A stretch of DNA of 64,000 bases from URNF01 sp045638005 (GTDB taxonomy: Bacteria > Bacillota > Clostridia > Oscillospirales > Acutalibacteraceae), in NCBI GenBank assembly GCA_045638005.1, contig JAZUAN010000053.1:1-64000 (forward strand), in the 5' to 3' direction. Both the position numbers and the translations under genes were made by a program. Under the pieces are notes generated by a model. It saw only the letters and a list, made by a program, of their open reading frames with translations, searched no databases and was not told the DNA's origin. Below, piece by piece: positions 54,713 through 63,922 of the stretch. Position 1 is the first letter of the stretch; every line of letters starts with the position of its first letter.

Positions 54713-54724
54713 GCTGTATTCTCA

Positions 54725-55690
54725 TCAGATGGAGATCTCGTGCGCCATTTTGTAGATGCTGATATCAAGGGTTTTTCTCATCGCAAGCGCTTCCTCGATA
54801 TCAAAGTCTACAAGACGGTCGTTTTGCAGGGCAACCACGCGATTGCTCTTGCCTGCTTCCAACAATTTGACCGCCTGATAACCCATGCGGCTGGCAAGCA
54901 CGCGATCGCGCACGGTGGGAGAACCGCCACGCTGTACGTGACCGAGAATGGTCGCGCGGGACTCAATGCCGGTTTCCGCTTCGATGCGTTTTGCCATGTC
55001 GGTAACCTTCATATCCACACCTTCGGCAACCACAACGATAAAGTGCTTTTTACCGGTGACAGCGGTGGCACGGATACGACCCAGGACATCTTTTTCAAAA
55101 TCGAAGTCAACTTCGGGAATAATGATGCTGGTAGCACCCACGCCGATACCGACATTCAAAGCGATATAGCCGGCATGACGACCCATCACCTCAACAACCG
55201 AGCAACGGTCATGAGACTGGGAGGTGTCACGCAGCTTGTCCACCATATCGAGGGTGGTGTTCAAAGCGGTATCGTAACCAATGGTACGCTCGCAGCAGGA
55301 AATATCATTATCGATGGTACAGGGAATACCGATACAGGGAACGCCTCTGCGGGTCAAATCCTGCGCGCCGCGGAAAGAACCGTCACCGCCGCACACCACA
55401 ACACCTTCAATACCGTGCTTTTTACAACTCTCAATCGCTTTCTGCATACCTTCCTCAGTGCAGAATTCGGGGCTGCGCGCGGAATACAGGAAGGTGCCAC
55501 CGCGATGGATAATATCCGAAACGCTACGCAAGGTCATCGGCTGAATATCACCGCTGATGAGACCGTTGTAGCCACGGTACACACCCATAACCTCCATACC
55601 GTCGTTAAGTGCAGTACGCACAACAGCACGCACAGCAGCATTCATGCCGGGGGCATCGCCGCCGCTGGTCAATACAGCAATTTTTTTCAT
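54725..55690 (-). CDS. pfkA: ATP-dependent 6-phosphofructokinase PfkA
   Basis: PfkA makes fructose-1,6-bisphosphate in glycolysis. The 321-residue protein has LTSGGDAPGMNAAVRAVVR, the ATP-type GGDGSFRGA (Gly after GGD, not Asp, so ATP rather than pyrophosphate), the catalytic TIDNDI motif and EVMGRHAGYIAL. AGGAGG precedes the ATG. It follows dnaE on the same strand, the common Firmicute order, and has its own promoter at 55763-55791. Confidence 0.97.
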   Translation of the reverse strand: MKKIAVLTSGGDAPGMNAAVRAVVRTALNDGMEVMGVYRGYNGLISGDIQPMTLRSVSDIIHRGGTFLYSARSPEFCTEEGMQKAIESCKKHGIEGVVVCGGDGSFRGAQDLTRRGVPCIGIPCTIDNDISCCERTIGYDTALNTTLDMVDKLRDTSQSHDRCSVVEVMGRHAGYIALNVGIGVGATSIIIPEVDFDFEKDVLGRIRATAVTGKKHFIVVVAEGVDMKVTDMAKRIEAETGIESRATILGHVQRGGSPTVRDRVLASRMGYQAVKLLEAGKSNRVVALQNDRLVDFDIEEALAMRKTLDISIYKMAHEISI

Positions 55691-55762
55691 ATTGAGTTCC
55701 TCCTATCAGCAGGTTGCTGCAAAAAAAACAAGCAATAAAATGCGTGAATACAATCAAAGTGT

Positions 55763-55791
55763 ATTATACGCAGATTTTTTTGAAATAGCAA
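55763..55791 (-). promoter_or_regulatory. pfkA promoter
   Basis: Minus-strand -35 TTGCTA (55786-55791), 17-bp spacer, -10 TATAAT (55763-55768), about 70 bases before the ATG. Confidence 0.75.
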
Positions 55792-55817
55792 GACATTTTC
55801 GCAGGTTTTGTTAAATT

Positions 55818-58800
55818 TTAAACCGATTTTACATTTTCTGCACCTAAAAGGCGGGTAAGTTCGGCGAGCAGTACCGGATTTCGCATCACGCGGTATTGTT
55901 CTCCCATGCGCACGGTTTTGGCGGTATCCTTAAACCGGATATACACCGTATCCGTTCCCTCAAACACGCGAAGAAGGCGCAGCACCTGTCGATACTGCGG
56001 TGTGTCCTCTCCGGGCACCCGCACGTACAGCCCCGGCGGGCTTTTTTTCTCAGCAGTCGGTTGCGGTTTTTCTTCCGCGGGCGGTGCCTTTTCGGCAATC
56101 GCCGTTACCCGCTCGCACAGCACCTTGGGCGCTTCATCCTCTTTGACATCCAGCCGACCGGACAGCAATACAATCATACCCGGTTGCAGCAACTGTGTAT
56201 ACTGCGCAAGCGGTTTGGGGAAAATGACCGCTTCCAGCGAACCGTACAGATCTTCTATACGGCAATACGCCATTTTCGCACCCGACTTGGTATTTTGCTC
56301 TCGCATATCACCGATAAGACCCGCAAGCGTCACCGTTTTGCCGTCAAGTGCTTCATCATTTTCCTCCGCCGCTGCTAAAATGCGGTCGGTGCGGGTAACC
56401 CGCTTATCCTTATACCATGCGGCGTATGGGGTCATCGGGTGACCGGACAAATACAATCCTGCTACCTCGTGTTCCATGCTAAGCAAATCGGAAAGCGGCA
56501 GTTCTTCCAGCTTCGGCAACGGAATAGAGGCTTCCTCCTCTACCGCCTCGAAAAAGCCAACCTGCCCTTCCACCTGCCTGCGCCCCATATCCTCTAACTG
56601 CGTGGTGAGTGCAGGTGCTATTTGCAGCATCTGCCGCCGATTGGCGCCCAGTCCGTCCAAGGCACCGCAGCGAATGAGGCTATCAAGCGCGGGGCGGTTG
56701 AATTCTTTGAGCGATACAACCCGTTCACAAAAATCATAAAAACTAACAAATTTTCCGCCGCGTTCCCGCTCGGCAACCAATTCCTGCACAAAGCCGCGGC
56801 CGATATTCCGCATAGCAAGCAAACCAAAGCGAATATCAGTACCCGACGGTGCAAATTCGGCAACGCTTTCGTTGACGTGCGGCGGCAGCACCTTGATGCC
56901 AATGCGTTCGCTTTCGCGGATATAGCTGATTTCTTTATCCGAGCCTAAAACACTTGTCATCAGCGCCGCCATATATTCCTGCGGATACAGCGCTTTCAAA
57001 TACGCCGTTTGGTAAGCAACCAAGGCATACGCCGCAGCATGGCTTTTGTTAAATGCATACGATGCAAATGCGGACATTTCCTCAAATATGCCCTCGGCAA
57101 CCTTTGCGGGCACACCGCGACGCACACAGCCTTCCACCACCACGTTGCCGTTTTCGTCGGTGAGACCGTTTATAAAGATAGCACGTTCCTTTTCCATGAC
57201 GTCATGCTTCTTCTTTGCCATGGCACGACGCACCACATCCGCGCGACCGAAAGAATATCCCGCGAGCGCACGGAACACCTCCATCACCTGTTCCTGATAT
57301 ACGATACAGCCAAAGGTGACCTCCAAGATAGGGCGCAAAAGCGGGTGCGCATATTTAACCGCCGCCGGATGGTGTCGGTTATAGATGTATTTCGGAATAG
57401 AGTCCATCGGACCGGGGCGGTACAGCGAAATAACCGCGATCAAATCCTCGAAAGAGGTGGGCTTTAAGTTCATCAGTACCCGTTTTAAACCACCCGACTC
57501 CATCTGGAACACGCCGTCGCTTTGTCCTGCTGACAGCATGTCATACACTCGTTTCTCATCAAGCGGAATGGCATCCACCTTGAAATCGGGATGCGTTTTT
57601 TGTATCATTTTCTCCGCAGTCGCGATGACAGTCAGGTTGCGCAGCCCCAGAAAATCCATTTTGATGACACCCAGTTCCTCCAAAATGTTCATGGGATATT
57701 GGGTGGCAGTAGCATCTTTGTTGAGACATAGCGGCACATAATCACTCACCGGACGCGGCGCAATCACCACGCCTGCCGCGTGGGTGGAAGCATTGCGAGG
57801 CATGCCCTCCACCCGCCGTGCCATATTGACAATGCGTGCGACCTGCTCGTCCTCCTCCACTGCCAAGCGAAACTTGTCCGAGCTTTTCAGCGCGCTGTCC
57901 AGCGTTACATGCAAGCCAAAGGGGATCATTTTTGCAATGCGGTCAGCCACCGTATACGGCACCGCCATTGCGCGAGCAACGTCCCTCACCGCGGCTTTTG
58001 CCGCCATGGTGCCGAAGGTGATGATCTGCGCGACCCTGTCAGCACCGTATTTTGAAATAACATACTCAATGACCTGCTGCCGTTTCTCGGTGCAGAAATC
58101 CACGTCAAAGTCAGGCATGCTGACACGCTCGGGATTTAAAAACCGTTCAAACAGCAGATTGTATTTGAGCGGGTCAATGGCAGTGATGCCGACGCAATAT
58201 GCGCAAAGACTGCCCGCACCCGATCCACGTCCGGGACCTACGGGAATATCATGCGTCTTGGCATAGTTCACATAATCGGCAACAATAAGATAATAGTCGG
58301 CATATCCCATTTTGCGGATGACCGACAACTCATATTCCATACGCTCCACCGCATTTTTCGGCGGTGTGGCACCGTATCGACGCAGTAGTCCCTCACGACA
58401 CAGTTTTTCGAGGTATGCATTACTATCCCCGCCCGGCGCGTCAAATGCAGGAAGTTTCAGTTCGCCAAAGGCAAATTCCAGTTGACAGCAATCGGCAATT
58501 TTTTGCGTGTTTTCAATCGCTTCGGGTATATCGGGGAACAGCGCCGCCATTTCCCGCTCACTTTTGAGATAAAACTCATCCGTCTCAAAGCTAAGCGGGG
58601 TAGGATCCAGCAATGTTGTACCGGTTTGAATGCACATCAAAAGCCGCTGCATCTCAGCGTCGCCCTTTTCGAGATAATGCACATCGTTGGTCGCAACAAG
58701 ACCGATACCCGTCTCGCGGGCGAGTTTGATAAGACCCGCGCGCACAGTTTTCTGCTCAGGCAGACCATGGTCCTGTAATTCTAAAAAGAAGTTATCTTTT

Positions 58801-59297
58801 CCAAACACCGACGCATAGTACGCGGCGGTGGTTTTTGCTTTTTCATAGTCCCCTGCCATAAGTGCGCGCGGAATTTCGCCTGCAAGACAAGCAGACAGCG
58901 CGATTAAGCCATCATGGTACTGTTCCAGCAGTGCGTGATCCACGCGAGGACGGCTGTAAAAGCCTTCGGTGAAGGCAAGGGAGACAATTTTGATAAGATT
59001 TTGGTACCCCGTCTCATTTTTACAAAGCAGTACAAGATGGCTGCTTTCACTATCGGCACCATGCATCTTGTCAAAGCGGCTGCGTGCCGCTACGTACACC
59101 TCACAACCGATGATGGGGTGTATGCCCTCGGCTTTTGCAGCTTTATAAAAATCGACCACGCCGTACATCACGCCGTGGTCGGTGATCGCTACCGCTGTTT
59201 GCCCCACCTCTTTTGCACGGCGAATAATCTCCCCGATGCGGCACGCGCCGTCCAGGAGACTGAATTCACTATGCACATGGAGATGTACAAAAGCCAT
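55818..59297 (-). CDS. dnaE: DNA polymerase III alpha subunit DnaE
   Basis: Replicative polymerase subunit (C family). The 1159-residue protein has an N-terminal PHP domain (HLHVHSEFSLLDG, residues 5-17), catalytic aspartates in MPDFDVDF near residue 400, GRGSGAGSLCAY, a helix-hairpin-helix/tau-binding region and a C-terminal OB-fold (VTLAGLIGDMREQ). Clostridia normally have both PolC and a DnaE; this is the DnaE. GGTAAG-type sequence precedes the ATG, 16 bases after whiA. Operon whiA-dnaE. Confidence 0.96.
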   Translation of the reverse strand: MAFVHLHVHSEFSLLDGACRIGEIIRRAKEVGQTAVAITDHGVMYGVVDFYKAAKAEGIHPIIGCEVYVAARSRFDKMHGADSESSHLVLLCKNETGYQNLIKIVSLAFTEGFYSRPRVDHALLEQYHDGLIALSACLAGEIPRALMAGDYEKAKTTAAYYASVFGKDNFFLELQDHGLPEQKTVRAGLIKLARETGIGLVATNDVHYLEKGDAEMQRLLMCIQTGTTLLDPTPLSFETDEFYLKSEREMAALFPDIPEAIENTQKIADCCQLEFAFGELKLPAFDAPGGDSNAYLEKLCREGLLRRYGATPPKNAVERMEYELSVIRKMGYADYYLIVADYVNYAKTHDIPVGPGRGSGAGSLCAYCVGITAIDPLKYNLLFERFLNPERVSMPDFDVDFCTEKRQQVIEYVISKYGADRVAQIITFGTMAAKAAVRDVARAMAVPYTVADRIAKMIPFGLHVTLDSALKSSDKFRLAVEEDEQVARIVNMARRVEGMPRNASTHAAGVVIAPRPVSDYVPLCLNKDATATQYPMNILEELGVIKMDFLGLRNLTVIATAEKMIQKTHPDFKVDAIPLDEKRVYDMLSAGQSDGVFQMESGGLKRVLMNLKPTSFEDLIAVISLYRPGPMDSIPKYIYNRHHPAAVKYAHPLLRPILEVTFGCIVYQEQVMEVFRALAGYSFGRADVVRRAMAKKKHDVMEKERAIFINGLTDENGNVVVEGCVRRGVPAKVAEGIFEEMSAFASYAFNKSHAAAYALVAYQTAYLKALYPQEYMAALMTSVLGSDKEISYIRESERIGIKVLPPHVNESVAEFAPSGTDIRFGLLAMRNIGRGFVQELVAERERGGKFVSFYDFCERVVSLKEFNRPALDSLIRCGALDGLGANRRQMLQIAPALTTQLEDMGRRQVEGQVGFFEAVEEEASIPLPKLEELPLSDLLSMEHEVAGLYLSGHPMTPYAAWYKDKRVTRTDRILAAAEENDEALDGKTVTLAGLIGDMREQNTKSGAKMAYCRIEDLYGSLEAVIFPKPLAQYTQLLQPGMIVLLSGRLDVKEDEAPKVLCERVTAIAEKAPPAEEKPQPTAEKKSPPGLYVRVPGEDTPQYRQVLRLLRVFEGTDTVYIRFKDTAKTVRMGEQYRVMRNPVLLAELTRLLGAENVKSV

Positions 59298-59313
59298 TTG
59301 TCTTACCTCTTTT

Positions 59314-60213
59314 TTATAGATTGTCAGCGGCTTCTAAAAGCCGTTGCAGACGGTGGTTGACCCCACTACGGGAAAGTTTCGGGTCGCAATTCTCACCCAG
59401 TTCGCGCAGCGACATATCGGGGTTTTCCACCCGCAGGCGCGCCAACTGCTGCAAACTTTCGGGCAGCTTTGTGAGCATGTCCGCTTCTTCCAAGCGGCGC
59501 ACCGCATCGATATGTACACCCGCAGCTTTGACCGTTTTGTCAATATTCGCGGTCTCACAATTGGCGGCACGATTGACGTCATTGCGTATACTCTTGAGCA
59601 CCTTGACGCCCAGCATTTCCAGAGCGGCGCTTTGCGCCCCCATAAGCGTCATGCAATCCGCAATCTGCTCACTTTCTTTCAAATAAATCACATGAGTGCC
59701 CTTGCGACAAATATATTTTGCGGAAAAGTCCAGTTCCCGCAAAAGTGCCAGCAGATCCTTACTCAAATTATAGTATGGCATGCTGAATTCCAGATGATAC
59801 GCATTTTCGGGATTGCTCACCGCGCCGCACACAAGAAATGCACCGCGCAGTAATGCCGCCGCGCAACCGTCACAATCGAGATTTGCTCTGTTCATGCGCA
59901 CAGTCGCATCATTTGCCGCATGACCGAATCGCTCTAATACCCGATTACGCGCCCAACCCTCGGCGATATCCACGATATAAAAGTCACCGCGGCGCTTGCG
60001 GGTCTCAATGGGCGGCGAGGGAACTGAGCAGCATTCATGCACAAGATTGCTGTATAAAGCCGCCACCCCGCCGTGCTCGGTCTGCAAAGAAACCTCCGCA
60101 CCACAATACGCGTGTGCAAATTCCAGCATGCCGTAGCACTGTGCGGCAAGGCAACATCCTTTTTGCGGGCGGACTGCCGTCAATTCATTTTTTACATCTG
60201 CTGAAAAGGACAA
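59314..60213 (-). CDS. whiA: Sporulation/division regulator WhiA
   Basis: WhiA has a LAGLIDADG-like N-terminal domain (here CCLAAQCYGMLEFAHAYCG, RGAFLVCGAVSNPENAYHLE) and a C-terminal helix-turn-helix (LRELGENCDPKLSRSGVNHRL). It influences division and chromosome segregation in Firmicutes. The 299-residue frame starts with TTG at 60213, eight bases after a perfect AAAGGAGG; the protein then begins MSFSADVKNEL, the family N-terminus. It belongs to the murB-rapZ-(yvcK)-whiA cluster, but yvcK is missing here. Confidence 0.95.
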   Translation of the reverse strand: MSFSADVKNELTAVRPQKGCCLAAQCYGMLEFAHAYCGAEVSLQTEHGGVAALYSNLVHECCSVPSPPIETRKRRGDFYIVDIAEGWARNRVLERFGHAANDATVRMNRANLDCDGCAAALLRGAFLVCGAVSNPENAYHLEFSMPYYNLSKDLLALLRELDFSAKYICRKGTHVIYLKESEQIADCMTLMGAQSAALEMLGVKVLKSIRNDVNRAANCETANIDKTVKAAGVHIDAVRRLEEADMLTKLPESLQQLARLRVENPDMSLRELGENCDPKLSRSGVNHRLQRLLEAADNL

Positions 60214-60240
60214 AGTCCACCCTCCTTTCTGTGAAATCGC

Positions 60241-61123
60241 TTATTTTTCAAGTGTAAATCTCACGTTTCTGTCGGTAGAGGAACTGTCCCCGATATAGGC
60301 GGTAAATCTGCCGGCTTCACTTGCAAATTCGCCGTCGTAATTTAAGAAACGGAGCATTTCTTCGGTGATTTCAAATTCCACCGTCTTGCTTTCACCTTTT
60401 TTGAGCGAAACGCGTTTGAAATCTTTCAGTTCACGGAGAGGACGGGACACACGGGTTGCCTCCATATCCCACAAATAGAGCTGGACGATTTCATCGCCAT
60501 CAAAGTCGCCGTCGTTCGTCACCGTCAAATCCCCACTCCTCGCGGAGCAGGTTGCGCATATATTTCGGGTCGATGGTCACAGGCACGCCGCCGATGGTGT
60601 TAAACGAACTCATCACCAAATGACAGCCTGCGTCCACCGCCGCTTTGGTCATGCGACAGGTGAGCAGGGTGTCTTCACCGTAGCCCTCCTGGTTTCTGCC
60701 CCAATGGGCATCGCGGCCGATGTCCACCATTGGGGAGAAGGTGCAGTTCATACCGGTCGCGGTGGCGGCTTTCGCCGTTTCGCGCGCGATCTATTTGACA
60801 AAATCGGTGTCAAACGTACCTACTTGCGCCAGCGGCAGCGGATACGCCACCGCAAAACCGCTCACGATATCGCCCATAAAGAGCGGCGGCACTTTGCTGT
60901 GCTTCAAATGTTCTTCCTGGATAGCACGGTTTTTCTTCGCGCCGACCTTTGCACTGCTGAGGAGGGTACCTGCGTGCTCGATCACCTCTTTGAGGAACAC
61001 CTGGTTATCACCGGTTACCATACAATCGACACCGAAGAACGAAATGCTCAGCTGTGTCAATTCGCCCAGTTTTTCCTCTTCGGTCAAACTGTCATAATAT
61101 TCTTCCAACTATTTTTCAGTCAA
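60241..61123 (-). pseudogene. Broken GH3 beta-glucosidase, internally deleted with two in-frame TAG codons
   Basis: Three GH3 pieces follow one another. Piece 1 starts TTG-ACT-GAA-AAA, then TAG at 61109-61111, then LEEYYDSLTEEEKLGELTQL and on to DTDFVK. A TAG at 60791-60793 follows, and the same frame continues IARETAKAATATGMNCTFSP, VDIGRDAHWGRNQEGYGED and SSFNTIGGVPVTID to EEWGFDG (near 60530). There the frame changes and the text jumps to the C-terminal fibronectin-like domain (VTNDGDFDGDEIVQLYLWD ...) ending at 60241. About 400 or more residues, including the catalytic Asp region, are gone. There is no ATG and no ribosome-binding site. Confidence 0.88.
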
Positions 61124-61140
61124 AATATATATTCGTTGCC

Positions 61141-62001
61141 TTACAGCTTTTTAATGTCTCTGTGATTGATAAAAGCATGCATGTTTTGCTCTTTCAAATG
61201 TGCCGCCAATTCCTCTGTGAAGGTAACCGAGCGGTGCTTACCACCGGTACAGCCGATGGCAATCACCAACTGGCTTTTGCCCTCGTTGCGATAAAGCGGC
61301 AGCATATAATCGATCAGCGAGAACATACGCTTTTCAAATTCTCTGGATTCCTCACACGCGAGAACGTAGTCCCGCACCTCTTTATCCAGTCCTGTTTTAT
61401 GCTTCAATTCATCCACATAAAACGGATTGGGGAAACAGCGCACATCAAGCATAATGTCCGCCTCGTGGGGAGCGCCGTATTTGAAACCAAAGGACATGCA
61501 CTGAATAGTCATCGCCGCCTCCGGATGTTCTAAGAACATCTGCACGACCTGCTCTCTGAGCTGCGACGAGGTAAAGTTAGAGGTATCAATGAGATAATCC
61601 GCCGCCATTCTGACATGATCAAGCAAGCGCCGTTCTCTGGCAATCGCTTCTCTGACCGAAGCGTCGCCGATGTCAGTGAGCGGATGTCTGCGGCGGGTCT
61701 CCTTATATCGACGCATCAGAACCGTATCCTCGCAATCGAGGAACATGATACGGCAGGAGATCTCTCTGGCGCGCATATCCCGCAGACCTTTTTCAAAATC
61801 CTCAATACCGGCAGCACCGCGAGAGTCGACAATGAGCGCGACCCGCTGTACCTGCTCCTTAGACTTTGAAAATAGTTCTGCAAACTGCGCCAGCAATATG
61901 GGCGGCAGGTTATCCACACAATAGTAGCCGATATCTTCCAGCGCGTCCACCGCTCTGGATTTACCTGCACCCGACATACCGGTAACGATCAAAAACTCCA
62001 T
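61141..62001 (-). CDS. rapZ: RapZ-family nucleotide-binding protein (YvcJ)
   Basis: A 286-residue P-loop protein with Walker A GMSGAGKSRAV (residues 8-18), the DNLPPILLAQ and GCTGGKHRSV motifs of the RapZ/YvcJ family. E. coli RapZ is an RNase adaptor that senses cell-wall precursors; in Bacillus YvcJ hydrolyses nucleotides and affects competence. Its ATG touches the murB stop (TAA-ATG) with GGGAG within murB, so it is coupled to murB. Confidence 0.95.
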   Translation of the reverse strand: MEFLIVTGMSGAGKSRAVDALEDIGYYCVDNLPPILLAQFAELFSKSKEQVQRVALIVDSRGAAGIEDFEKGLRDMRAREISCRIMFLDCEDTVLMRRYKETRRRHPLTDIGDASVREAIARERRLLDHVRMAADYLIDTSNFTSSQLREQVVQMFLEHPEAAMTIQCMSFGFKYGAPHEADIMLDVRCFPNPFYVDELKHKTGLDKEVRDYVLACEESREFEKRMFSLIDYMLPLYRNEGKSQLVIAIGCTGGKHRSVTFTEELAAHLKEQNMHAFINHRDIKKL

Positions 62002-62913
62002 TTAAAACTCTCCCACAAAGCGTACCTCAGGTTGCATTTCAACACCGGTATCCGCTTGAATTTTTTGTACGACCGCAGCGGATAGTGCCGTAATATCCGC
62101 CGCAGTGGCATTTCCCTTGTTGATAACAAAGCCGGCGTGCTTTTCGCTGACGGCAGCACCGCCGATCGAAAAACCTTTGAGTCCGCTTTGTTCAATGAGC
62201 GCACCCGCAAAATGACCGGGAGGACGCTTGAAAAAGCTGCCGGCACTTGGATATTCCAGCGGCTGCTTTTCGCGTCTGCGCTCCATCAATTCCTGCATGC
62301 GCGCGCGGATAGCATCCGCATCCCCCTTTTTAAGTTGCAGAGTAACCGCTGTAATCACGTCGCCGTTATCCATGAACGCGCTGTGCCGATAGGATAAAGC
62401 CATTTCCGCCGCCGACACCGTTTTCACGCTGCCGTCTGCACGAATAACGGTGGCATCCACCACCACATCCGCCATCTGTCCGTCGTATGCGCCCGCGTTC
62501 ATATACATAGCGCCGCCTACCGTGCCCGGAATGCCGAAAGCAAATTCGAGACCGGCAAGGCTATGCTCCCGCGCAAAGGTGCAAAGCCGCGCAAGCGACA
62601 TACCCGCATCACAGACAACGGTGGTCTCGCCCTGCAAGAAAACCGCCGCCCGCGCGGGGTCAAAACGCCAGGTGACACCGCGCATGCCTTTATCGCCGAC
62701 AAGCAAATTAGAACCGTTGCCGATCAAAAAAGCAGGGGTGTCGGTTTCGCGGCACGCAGCAAGCAGCACAGCCGCCGCCGCACCGTTTGGCAGGGTGATC
62801 AGCAGATCTGCGGGACCGCCCACCTTGAAGGTGGTGTATGCGGACAAGGGTGCATTTTCCTGCACGTCCCATCCGTTTTCCAATGCCAGTGTTTTGATAC
62901 GGTCGAGTTTCAC
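62002..62913 (-). CDS. murB: UDP-N-acetylenolpyruvoylglucosamine reductase MurB
   Basis: MurB reduces the enolpyruvyl product of MurA to UDP-MurNAc, using FAD and NADPH. The protein has AYTTFKVGGPADLLI, IGNGSNLLVGDKG, the FAD motif GIPGTVGGAMYMNAGAY and the catalytic YPSAGSFFKRP serine. GTG 62913 (303 residues) is preferred because AAGAAAGG is nine bases upstream of it; ATG 62922 lies directly against that site. Clostridial murB is often found here rather than in the dcw cluster. Confidence 0.94.
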   Translation of the reverse strand: MKLDRIKTLALENGWDVQENAPLSAYTTFKVGGPADLLITLPNGAAAAVLLAACRETDTPAFLIGNGSNLLVGDKGMRGVTWRFDPARAAVFLQGETTVVCDAGMSLARLCTFAREHSLAGLEFAFGIPGTVGGAMYMNAGAYDGQMADVVVDATVIRADGSVKTVSAAEMALSYRHSAFMDNGDVITAVTLQLKKGDADAIRARMQELMERRREKQPLEYPSAGSFFKRPPGHFAGALIEQSGLKGFSIGGAAVSEKHAGFVINKGNATAADITALSAAVVQKIQADTGVEMQPEVRFVGEF

Positions 62914-62938
62914 TGCCGCCATCCTTTCTTAGGTTACT

Positions 62939-63883
62939 TTATTCCACCAGGCAAGCCGCGCCGATGACACCGGCGTCATTGCCGAGCTCCGCCACGCACA
63001 AAACAGTCTGTTTCTCGCTGTACCGGCTGTAACGCTCCTGCTCAATATATTTCTGCAACGGTTTCAAAAGGGTATCGCCCTCTTTGCAAATACCGCCGCC
63101 GATGCACAGCACATCCGGCTGGAAAATGTTGATCATATCCACAAGGCCGACAGCGATGTAGTAGATATAATCATGAACCACCTTGCTGCCGATGATATCG
63201 CCGGCACGCATGGCGTCAAACGCGGTACGACCATCTACGTTATCGAGACTGCCCGCGATCTGCCACATTTTGCTTTCTTTATCGGCCTCCATAGCATGGC
63301 GGGTCTGGCGAATCAGCGCGGTTGCGGAAGCATACGCCTCCCAGCAGCCCTTTCTGCCGCAGGAGCAAAGCTCGCCGCCAACATTGATGACAGTATGACC
63401 CAGCTCGGTGCCCGCGAAGTTCGCGCCGGAAAACACCTTGCCGTCGATGATAACACCGCCGCCGACACCGGTGCCCAGCGTGATGCAAACACAACTGTTA
63501 GACCCCTTTGCCGCACCGGCTTTAAACTCGCCCAGTGCCGCCGCGTTGGCATCGTTTTCGATAAACACCTTAACACCGAGTTCTTTTTTCATCATAGCAC
63601 ACATCGGCAGATTGACAAAGCCCAGGTTATTAGAGCGTTCCACAATACCGGTATCCTTATTGCAGGTGCCGGGGCTGCCAACACCCACACCGGCAACATC
63701 TGCCATGGTGATGCCGGCATTTTCTACCGCCTGCTTTGCCATTTTTACCATATCCGCCACAATCTCCTCCGAGGGGCGGGGGCAAGCGGTCTTACATTTT
63801 GCAGTAGCGACGATTTTGTAGTTATCGTCCACCACGCCCGCAACGATGTTAGTGCCGCCTAGATCAATACCGATTCTGTACAT
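62939..63883 (-). CDS. ROK-family glucokinase
   Basis: The 314-residue protein has the ATP loop GIDLGGTNIVAGVVDD, the catalytic IENDANAAALGEF, GTGVGGGVIIDG, and the ROK zinc motif CSCGRKGCWEAYAS (CxCGxxGCxE) preceded by ELGHTVIN. Glucokinase is the likely activity, since glucose would come from glycogen or glucosides. AGGAGG precedes the ATG. It lies 25 bases upstream of murB and probably starts the ROK-murB-rapZ unit. Confidence 0.93.
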   Translation of the reverse strand: MYRIGIDLGGTNIVAGVVDDNYKIVATAKCKTACPRPSEEIVADMVKMAKQAVENAGITMADVAGVGVGSPGTCNKDTGIVERSNNLGFVNLPMCAMMKKELGVKVFIENDANAAALGEFKAGAAKGSNSCVCITLGTGVGGGVIIDGKVFSGANFAGTELGHTVINVGGELCSCGRKGCWEAYASATALIRQTRHAMEADKESKMWQIAGSLDNVDGRTAFDAMRAGDIIGSKVVHDYIYYIAVGLVDMINIFQPDVLCIGGGICKEGDTLLKPLQKYIEQERYSRYSEKQTVLCVAELGNDAGVIGAACLVE

Positions 63884-63922
63884 TTTTGTTTCCTCCTAAA
63901 ATTGTATATACGTTTGTCAAAT

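Noticed and set aside
54608..55738. A 376-codon plus-strand open frame
   Set aside because: It is the antisense shadow of pfkA, runs through the pfkA terminator and has no ribosome-binding site.
60241..61123. TAG read as Gln to restore the GH3 gene
   Set aside because: Even with read-through the gene lacks its centre and start codon, and no intact gene in the window has an internal TAG, so ordinary nonsense mutation in a pseudogene is simpler.
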